This document shows, piece by piece, positions 58,890-64,000 of a stretch of 64,000 nt of DNA. The notes beneath the pieces were generated by a model. It was not told the origin of the DNA. It saw nothing but the letters and a program-made list of their open reading frames with translations, and ran no database searches. Within the stretch, counting starts at the first letter, position 1. Each line of letters starts with the position of its first letter. A program made the position numbers and the translations under genes. Origin of the DNA: NAT127 sp034717695 (GTDB lineage Bacteria > Pseudomonadota > Gammaproteobacteria > Pseudomonadales > Porticoccaceae); the NCBI GenBank assembly GCA_034717695.1, contig JAYELS010000062.1, forward strand, positions 1 through 64,000, given 5' to 3'.

Positions 58890-59906
58890 TCAGGCGACCC
58901 TCGACCGGGCCTCGTCCACGATTGCCATGGCCTCCCACAGCACGTTCACGTCGTGGGCGCGGCGGTGGGCGTTTTCACTGATGAATCGCCGGAATTTCCG
59001 CGCCCCCGGCTCGCCGTTGTAAAGGCCGAGAATATGGCGGGTGATATTGCCGAGGCGAACCCCCCGGTCGATCTGTCCCTGGACGAAGGGGATGAAGGCC
59101 TCCAGCACCGCCTCGCGGGTGATGGGCCCGGTAGCCGCGCCATAAATCCGCCGGTCGACGTCCGCCAGAAGCCAGGGATTGTGGTAGGCCTCGCGGCCGA
59201 TCATCACCCCGTCCACCGCGGCCAGCTGGACCTCCGCGTCGTCGAGGGTGGTGATGCCGCCGTTGATGATGATTTCCAGGTGGGGGAAGTCCCGTTTCAG
59301 GCGATGCACCAGTGGATATTGGAGGGGCGGAATCTCGCGGTTCTGCTTGGGGCTCAGGCCCTTCAGCCAGGCCTTGCGGGCGTGGACGATGAAGGTGTCG
59401 CAGCCCCGTTCGGCGATCACGCCGACAAAGTCCCGCAGGTAATCGTAGGAGTCGAGTTCGTCGACGCCGATGCGGTTCTTCACCGTGACGGGAATTCCCA
59501 CCGCATCCACCATGGCCGCCACCCCGTCCGCCACCCGTCGCGGCTCCTTCATCAGGCAGGCGCCGAAGTTGCCGTTCTGGACCCGGTCACTCGGGCAGCC
59601 GCAGTTGAGGTTCACCTCGTCAAAGCCGGCCCGCTCGGCCATGCGCGCGCACGCCGCCAGATCCGCGCCGTCGCTGCCCCCCAGCTGCAGCGCCACCGGG
59701 TGTTCACTGTGATCGTGGGCGAGAAAGCGCGCGCTGTCGCCAAACAGCAGGGCGCCGGTGGTCACCATCTCCGTGTACAGCAGGGTGTGGCGGCTGATGA
59801 GGCGGAGAAAATACCGGCAGAAGTGGTCGGTGTAATCCATCATGGGCGCAACGGACAGGCGCCGATCGGGGTGTCTGGCGGGGTCTTGGGGGGATGGCAG
59901 GGTCAC
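58890..59906 (-). CDS. dusA: tRNA-dihydrouridine(20/20a) synthase DusA
   Basis: 338 residues from GTG 59906, which leaves the usual short lead before SVAPMMDYTDHFCRYFLR. The ATG at 59936 lies inside a TATAAT box and is not favoured. FMN enzyme reducing U20/U20a of tRNA with NADPH: LGGSDGADLAACARMAERAG, catalytic Cys in VNLNCGCPSDRVQNGNFGACLMK, VKNRIGVD, FIVHARKAWLKGLSPKQNRE (DusA-specific) and INGGITTLDDA with GVMIGREAYHNPW. It is convergent with the STAS gene (3 bp gap) and divergent from gltX. Confidence 0.95.
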   Translation of the reverse strand: MTLPSPQDPARHPDRRLSVAPMMDYTDHFCRYFLRLISRHTLLYTEMVTTGALLFGDSARFLAHDHSEHPVALQLGGSDGADLAACARMAERAGFDEVNLNCGCPSDRVQNGNFGACLMKEPRRVADGVAAMVDAVGIPVTVKNRIGVDELDSYDYLRDFVGVIAERGCDTFIVHARKAWLKGLSPKQNREIPPLQYPLVHRLKRDFPHLEIIINGGITTLDDAEVQLAAVDGVMIGREAYHNPWLLADVDRRIYGAATGPITREAVLEAFIPFVQGQIDRGVRLGNITRHILGLYNGEPGARKFRRFISENAHRRAHDVNVLWEAMAIVDEARSRVA

Positions 59907-59928
59907 GGGGGTCAACGGTTGTTCAGGT

Positions 59929-60009
59929 GGCGGCATTATACCGGCTGTGGGCCCCGAGGCGACCTGGCGCCGGTTCATTAAGGTTGTGGTGGACTCTATA
60001 ATGGCCGCC
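59929..60009. promoter_or_regulatory. Divergent dusA/gltX promoter region
   Basis: Two mirror-image elements: TATAAT followed by GCCGCC on the minus strand (59940-59929) for dusA, and TATAAT followed by GGCCGCC on the plus strand (59997-60009) for gltX. Neither has a good -35 hexamer. Confidence 0.55.
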
Positions 60010-60036
60010 CACCGTACACTACTACCGGAAGTTCCG

Positions 60037-61551
60037 ATGACCGTTCGCACCCGTATCGCGCCCTCGCCCACGGGCGACCCCCATGTGGGCACCGCCTATA
60101 TCGCGTTGTTCAACCTCTGCTTCGCTCGCCAGCACGGCGGCCAGTTCATCCTCCGCATCGAGGATACCGACCAGGTGCGCAGCACGGTGGAATCGGAGCG
60201 GATGATCCTCGATTCGCTGCGCTGGCTGGGGCTGGAGTGGGACGAGGGTCCGGATGTGGGCGGCCCCCACGGCCCCTACCGGCAGAGCGAGCGCATGCAT
60301 ATCTACGGCGACTATGCCCGCCAGCTGGTGGAGCAGGGTGACGCCTTCTACTGCTTCGCCACCGCCGACGAGCTCGACGGGATGCGCCGCGAGCAGATGG
60401 CCCGGGGCGAGACGCCGAAATATGACGGCCGCGGTCTCGCTCTCACGGAGGAGGAGGTAAGCGCCCGGCTGGCCGCCGGCATGCCCCACGTGATCCGCAT
60501 GAAAGTCCCGGAGGAGGGCGTCTGTACCTTCAATGATCGCCTGCGGGGCGTCATCGAGATTCCCTGGGCCCAGGTGGACATGCAGGTGCTGATCAAGGCC
60601 GACGGCATGCCCACCTACCACCTCGCCAACGTGGTGGATGATCACCTGATGGGCATCACCCACGTGATCCGCGGCGAGGAGTGGATCAACTCCGCTCCCA
60701 AGCACCAGCTGCTCTACCGGTATTTCGGCTGGGAGATGCCGGAGTTGTGCCACATGCCGCTGCTGCGCAATCCCGACAAGAGCAAGCTCAGCAAGCGCAA
60801 GAACCCCACCAGCATCACCTTCTACCGGGCCATGGGTTACCTGCCGGAGGCCGTGCTCAATTACCTCGGGCGGATGGGCTGGTCGATGCCCGACGAGGAG
60901 GAGAAATTCAGCCTCGACGAGATGATTCGCCAGTTCAACCTCGACAATGTCCACCTGGGGGGGCCGGTGTTCGACCGGGAGAAGCTCGACTGGCTCAACG
61001 GCCGCTGGATTCGCGAGGACCTCGACATCGATCAGTTCGCCGACCGGGTGGCAGAGTGGGCCCTCAACCGCGACAACCTCCAGCGGGTGATACCGCTGAT
61101 CAAGGAGCGGGTCGAGAAGTTCTCCGACATCGCACCCCTGACCGGCTTCCTGTTCAGCGGCTTTCCCGCCATCTCGCCGGAGAGCTTCAATCACGCCAAG
61201 CTCGATACCGAGACGGTGCGCACAATTCTCCAGTTCAGCAGCTGGCGCCTCGACGGCCTGCGCCATTGGGAGCGGGACGCCCTCTACACCGAACTCAGCC
61301 AACTGGCGGGATATCTGGGCCTGAAACTCAAGGATTTTCTCTCCCCCCTGTTCGTCGCCATCGCCGGCACCACCTCCGCGCCGCCGCTGTTTGACGCCAT
61401 GGTTATCCTCGGCCCCGACATGGTCCGCGCCCGGGTCCGCCACGGCCTGGACGTGGTGGGCGCGCCCTCCAAAAAACAGCTTAAAACCCTGGAAAAAGCC
61501 TATCAGCAGGCCAGTGAGGAAAGATCGCCACATCCGGAAGAAAACCCTTGA
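60037..61551 (+). CDS. gltX: Glutamyl-tRNA synthetase
   Basis: 504 residues from ATG 60037 (MTVRTRIAPSPTGDPHVGTA). Class I synthetase with the HIGH-like DPHVGTAY motif, RIEDTDQVRSTVESE, and the KMSKS loop as SKLSKRKNPTS. The C-terminal helical anticodon-binding half is complete. It attaches glutamate to tRNA-Glu. The KLSKRKN variant (instead of KLSKRHG) and a longer C-terminal part place it in one of the gamma-proteobacterial GluRS subgroups. tRNA-Ala follows downstream from its own promoter, whose -35 overlaps the gltX stop. Confidence 0.97.
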   Translation: MTVRTRIAPSPTGDPHVGTAYIALFNLCFARQHGGQFILRIEDTDQVRSTVESERMILDSLRWLGLEWDEGPDVGGPHGPYRQSERMHIYGDYARQLVEQGDAFYCFATADELDGMRREQMARGETPKYDGRGLALTEEEVSARLAAGMPHVIRMKVPEEGVCTFNDRLRGVIEIPWAQVDMQVLIKADGMPTYHLANVVDDHLMGITHVIRGEEWINSAPKHQLLYRYFGWEMPELCHMPLLRNPDKSKLSKRKNPTSITFYRAMGYLPEAVLNYLGRMGWSMPDEEEKFSLDEMIRQFNLDNVHLGGPVFDREKLDWLNGRWIREDLDIDQFADRVAEWALNRDNLQRVIPLIKERVEKFSDIAPLTGFLFSGFPAISPESFNHAKLDTETVRTILQFSSWRLDGLRHWERDALYTELSQLAGYLGLKLKDFLSPLFVAIAGTTSAPPLFDAMVILGPDMVRARVRHGLDVVGAPSKKQLKTLEKAYQQASEERSPHPEENP

Positions 61552-61575
61552 CGAAGGAGTCGAGAGTGCTAAAAT
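61548..61575 (+). promoter_or_regulatory. tRNA-Ala promoter
   Basis: TTGACG (61548-61553), a 16-base spacer, TAAAAT (61570-61575) and a GCGCGCC discriminator, 17 bp before the tRNA. The GC-rich discriminator is typical of stringently controlled stable-RNA promoters. Confidence 0.85.
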
Positions 61576-61592
61576 GCGCGCCTCGGTAACAC

Positions 61593-61668
61593 GGGGCTAT
61601 AGCTCAGCTGGGAGAGCGCAACACTGGCAGTGTTGAGGTCAGCGGTTCGATCCCGCTTAGCTCCACCA
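61593..61668 (+). tRNA. tRNA-Ala (anticodon GGC)
   Basis: 76 nt: acceptor GGGGCTA/TAGCTCC with one G-T pair, D-arm AGCTCAGCTGGGAGAGC, anticodon loop TGGCAGT with GGC on an AACAC/GTGTT stem, T-arm AGCGGTTCGATCCCGCT and encoded ACCA. Reads GCC/GCU codons. Confidence 0.97.
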
Positions 61669-61675
61669 AATAAAA

Positions 61676-61704
61676 CCCTCCGCATGAAAATGCGGAGGGT
61701 TTTT
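61676..61704 (+). terminator. Rho-independent terminator after tRNA-Ala
   Basis: CCCTCCGCAT, loop GAAA, ATGCGGAGGG, then TTTTT; it begins seven bases after the tRNA. Confidence 0.95.
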
Positions 61705-61763
61705 CTTTGCGGCAAAGAAAAGATCCGGGGCGGATTTCCGGGGCGCTTTCAGGGATTCCCGAC

Positions 61764-61784
61764 CTGCACAATTGTGCAGTTTTT
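61764..61784 (+). terminator. Second terminator-like hairpin
   Basis: CTGCAC-AATT-GTGCAG followed by TTTTT, 60 bp past the tRNA-Ala terminator. No gene is seen between them, so it may be a back-up terminator or the end of an unseen short RNA. Confidence 0.6.
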
Positions 61785-61895
61785 CTCCTCCGCCTGTTCC
61801 AGCTTCAGGCCTGCAATCGGGGTTGCGGCGGGGGGCTCGGGGCAAGCAAACGAGGCGCCGGCGGGCCTTTCGGAAGCGTTTTCGCGCAGCCATCG

Positions 61896-61933
61896 ACATA
61901 AAAAAAGCAGCCCGGAGGCTGCTTTTTTTATGT
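61896..61933. terminator. Bidirectional terminator downstream of gltA
   Basis: ACAT, seven A, GCAGCC, loop CGGA, GGCTGC, seven T, ATGT: a perfect 17-base-arm palindrome ten bases past the gltA stop. Confidence 0.93.
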
Positions 61934-61942
61934 TCCCGCCGG

Positions 61943-63226
61943 TTACCGGGCGGGATAATCCCGGGCGGTGTGGCCGCGATAAAGCTGACGCGGACGACCG
62001 ATGCGGTAGGGCTTGCTCAGCATCTCGTTCCACTGGGCAATCCAGCCGACGGTGCGGCCGGTGGCAAAGATCACGGTGAACATCTCGGTGGGAATGCCGA
62101 TGGCCTTCATGATGATGCCGGAATAAAAATCGACATTGGGGTAGAGTTTCTTCTGCACGAAATACTCGTCCTCGAGGGCGATTTCCTCGAGGCGTTTGGC
62201 GATCTTCAGCAGGGGATCATTCTCCAGACCAAGCACGCCGAGGACCTCGTCGCAGGTTTGCTTCATCACCTTGGCGCGGGGATCGAAATTCTTGTACACC
62301 CGGTGTCCAAAGCCCATCAGCCGGAAGGGGTCGTCCTTGTCCTTGGCGCGCTTGATGAATTCATCGATATTCTTCACGTCGCCGATCTGATGCAGCATCT
62401 CCAGCACCGCCTGGTTGGCGCCGCCGTGGGCGGGGCCCCAGAGGGCGGCGATGCCGGCGGCGATGCAGGAAAACGGGTTGGCGCCGGAGGAGCCGGCAAG
62501 GCGCACGGTGGACGTGGAGGCATTCTGCTCGTGGTCGGCGTGGAGCAGGAAGATCAAATCCATGGCCTTGGCCAGCACGGGATTGATTTCCTTGCCGTGG
62601 TCGCAGGGCGTGCCGAACATCATGTGCAGGAAATTCTCGGAATAGCTGAGGCTGTTGTCCGGATACATATAGGGCTGGCCGACAAAGTGCTTATGGCACA
62701 TGGCCGCCAGGGTGGGCATCTTGGCGATCAGGCGGTGCGCGGTGATCATCCGGTGGTGCGGGTCGTTGATGTCCATGGAGTCGTGGTAGAACGACGACAG
62801 GGCGCCGACCACGCCACAGAGCATGGCCATGGGGTGTGCGTCGTAGCGGAAACCGGAAAAGAAGTTCTCGATGGACCGGTTGACCATGGTGTGCATGCGG
62901 ATGATCTCCTCGAACTCCGCCTTCTGGGGAGCATTCGGCAGTTCGCCGTTGAGGAGCAGGTAGCAGGTTTCGAGGTAATCGGACTTTTCCGCCAGCTGTT
63001 CGATGGGGTAGCCGCGGTGGAGCAGGATGCCCTTGGCGCCGTCGATGTAGGTGATCTCGCTTTCAAAGGCGGAGGTGGTGCCGTAGCCGGGGTCGAAGGT
63101 GAAGTAATCGCGGTCGAGCAGGGGAGATACATCGATGACATTCTGGCCCAGGGTGCTCTCCAGAATATTCAGTTCCAGCGGGGTACTATCCCCATCAATG
63201 GTGAGGATGGCTTTCTTGGTGCTCAT
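61943..63226 (-). CDS. gltA: Type II citrate synthase
   Basis: 427 residues from ATG 63226, with GGAG eight bases upstream. It condenses oxaloacetate and acetyl-CoA at the entry of the citric acid cycle. It is the hexameric, NADH-sensitive gamma-proteobacterial type. Catalytic His in FLLHADHEQNASTSTVRLAG and GPAHGGANQAVLEML, RVYKNFDPRAKVMK, and the final catalytic Asp in NVDFYSGIIMKAIGIP. It is divergent from sdhC, the common gamma-proteobacterial order, with a consensus promoter and a terminator of its own. Confidence 0.98.
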   Translation of the reverse strand: MSTKKAILTIDGDSTPLELNILESTLGQNVIDVSPLLDRDYFTFDPGYGTTSAFESEITYIDGAKGILLHRGYPIEQLAEKSDYLETCYLLLNGELPNAPQKAEFEEIIRMHTMVNRSIENFFSGFRYDAHPMAMLCGVVGALSSFYHDSMDINDPHHRMITAHRLIAKMPTLAAMCHKHFVGQPYMYPDNSLSYSENFLHMMFGTPCDHGKEINPVLAKAMDLIFLLHADHEQNASTSTVRLAGSSGANPFSCIAAGIAALWGPAHGGANQAVLEMLHQIGDVKNIDEFIKRAKDKDDPFRLMGFGHRVYKNFDPRAKVMKQTCDEVLGVLGLENDPLLKIAKRLEEIALEDEYFVQKKLYPNVDFYSGIIMKAIGIPTEMFTVIFATGRTVGWIAQWNEMLSKPYRIGRPRQLYRGHTARDYPAR

Positions 63227-63296
63227 GCGTATCTCCAGCAAGTCCAGCAGGGAGGGCGGCCGTTGGCCCCCGATGGGATGGGAAGTGAGGGGACCA

Positions 63297-63324
63297 ACTA
63301 TATCCAGAATACTTTTAATGTCAA
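63297..63324 (-). promoter_or_regulatory. gltA promoter
   Basis: On the minus strand TTGACA (63324-63319), a 16-base spacer and TATAGT (63302-63297), about 70 bp before the gltA start. Near-consensus sigma-70. The remaining gltA-sdhC gap (63242-63629) holds no supported gene. Confidence 0.8.
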
Positions 63325-63504
63325 TTTGGCGCGCCGACGCCTGGGGCCAATGCCCGCAAAATCCCCTCGTCGCCGCACTGTTCTATACTGAATGCCGCCC
63401 GGGCGTTTTGACGGTGGGCGCGGCTTTGGCCCGGCGTCCGGCGGCGGTCCCGCGGGCGCCCTCATTCGGTGCGTTGCCCTTGCCTCGTAGGCCCTTCCCG
63501 CGAA

Positions 63505-63533
63505 TTGTAATTGGGGGGCGACGCCCCTATAAT
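63505..63533 (+). promoter_or_regulatory. sdhC promoter
   Basis: TTGTAA (63505-63510), a 17-base spacer and TATAAT (63528-63533), giving a leader of about 90 nt before sdhC. A weaker TATACT at 63384-63389 could be a second start. Confidence 0.75.
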
Positions 63534-63556
63534 CCGTGCCGTTCTGATGAGGGGAG

Positions 63557-63585
63557 ACCAGCTTTTATGGCTGGTTCTTTTGTTT
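63557..63585 (+). promoter_or_regulatory. Terminator-like hairpin in the sdhC leader
   Basis: ACCAGC, 7-base loop TTTTATG, GCTGGT, then TCTTTTGTTTT. It lies between the promoter and the sdhC start, so it would act as an attenuator or a leader structure rather than an operon end. A 13-codon ATG-to-TAG frame (63547-63588) covers it but has no ribosome site. Confidence 0.5.
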
Positions 63586-63629
63586 TAGTCAGTCGCACAT
63601 TCCGTTCGGGCCAAGAGGACCTCCAATCG

Positions 63630-64000
63630 TGACCACAAAAAGACCTGTCAACCTGGACATAGGAACCATCAAGCTTCCTATTACCGCCATTGTCTCCATC
63701 CTTCACCGCATCTCTGGCGTCGTGCTGTTCGGCGTCGTCGCTGTGCTGCTGTGGATGCTGGATCTCAGTCTGTCCGGCGAGGATGGCTTTGCCGCCATTC
63801 GCGACTGCCTGACCAGCCCCGTCGCCCGCGTGGTGCTGTGGGCCTGTCTCGCCGCGCTGGCCTATCACATGGTGGCCGGCATCCGCCACCTGATCATGGA
63901 CCTGGGTGTGGGCGAAAGCCTCGAAGGCGGTCGGCTGGGGGCCAAGCTGGCCCTGGTGGTCGCGGTTGTTCTGATTCTTCTCGCGGGGGTTTGGGTATGG
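63630..64000 (+). CDS. sdhC: Succinate dehydrogenase cytochrome b556 subunit (partial)
   Basis: 123 complete codons read to the window edge, starting at GTG 63630 with GAGGA nine bases upstream. SdhC anchors succinate dehydrogenase in the inner membrane and shares heme b and the ubiquinone site with SdhD. It has the conserved start RPVNLDIGTIKLPITAIVSI, HRISG with the quinone-site Ser region, three membrane helices, and the heme-ligand His in AYHMVAGIRHLIMDLG. The reading frame is still open at VWVW, close to the normal end (about 125-130 residues), so only a few codons are missing. sdhDAB presumably follow. Confidence 0.95.

Noticed and set aside
59934..59936. ATG start for dusA at 59936
   Set aside because: The ATG is part of a TATAATG promoter element and lacks a ribosome site; GTG 59906 matches family N-termini.
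63547..63588. 13-codon leader peptide upstream of sdhC
   Set aside because: It has no ribosome site and no runs of regulatory codons; the hairpin it overlaps is reported instead.

Overview
This is a GC-rich (visibly above 60 %), gene-dense bacterial chromosome segment. Gene content and order point to a gammaproteobacterium near Pseudomonadales/Cellvibrionales. The supporting arrangements are rluE-nudJ-mnmA-hflD-purB, trxB-aat-bpt-infA facing cspD/clpS-clpA, ftsK-lolA-rarA-crcB-serS-cysG, gltA divergent from sdhC, a monomeric NADP isocitrate dehydrogenase, and a Pseudomonas-type isocitrate lyase and [4Fe-4S] CysH. I cannot name the genus. No prophage, insertion sequence, CRISPR array or rRNA was seen. 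Most of the window is core metabolism, translation and repair, and many genes overlap by 1 to 8 bases within operons.

Layout. 1-4955: a five-copy hairpin repeat abutting rdgC, a small aspartic protease, a tiny exported protein, a sulfotransferase/SDR pair with a perfect AT-rich inverted repeat upstream, and a Rap1a-like secreted protein. 4993-9483: tRNA-Ser and tRNA-Asn, uvrB, cysH with a CxxC partner, thrH. 9563-20372: pabB, a Rieske protein, an SDR, the glyoxylate shunt (aceA and glcB with a LysR gene between), a GNAT protein and ggt. 20390-28750: a large class A-like PBP and the operon rluE-nudJ-mnmA-hflD-purB-roxA. 28817-37391: icd with a long structured leader, then a compact N-degron module (cspD, clpS, clpA, bpt, aat) with infA and trxB. 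37556-52720: ftsK, lolA, rarA, crcB, serS, cysG, gorA, a MoxR/VWA pair and hrpA. 52821-54771: a three-gene peptide-modification operon. 54789-58886: a Pho-box-controlled porin, mlaA and a PP2C-phosphatase/STAS signalling pair. 58890-64000: dusA, gltX, tRNA-Ala, gltA and the start of sdhC.

The most interesting system is at 52821-54771: a Sec-exported precursor with eight EGKCG motifs, a DUF692 (MNIO) enzyme and a DUF2063 partner. This is the HvfABC/bufferin-like class of copper-binding RiPPs. The copy here has no DoxX gene and one decayed motif.

Intergenic DNA also carries unusual repeats: four arrays with a strict 7-base period beside stop codons (uvrB, pabB, serS, gorA), one of which supplies the last codons of pabB; a 61-62 bp hairpin array that supplies the rdgC stop; and a dispersed-looking inverted element before hrpA. 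Several promoters share a -10 box followed directly by GCCGCC-like sequence. aat has no ATG, GTG or TTG in the right place and probably starts at CTG.
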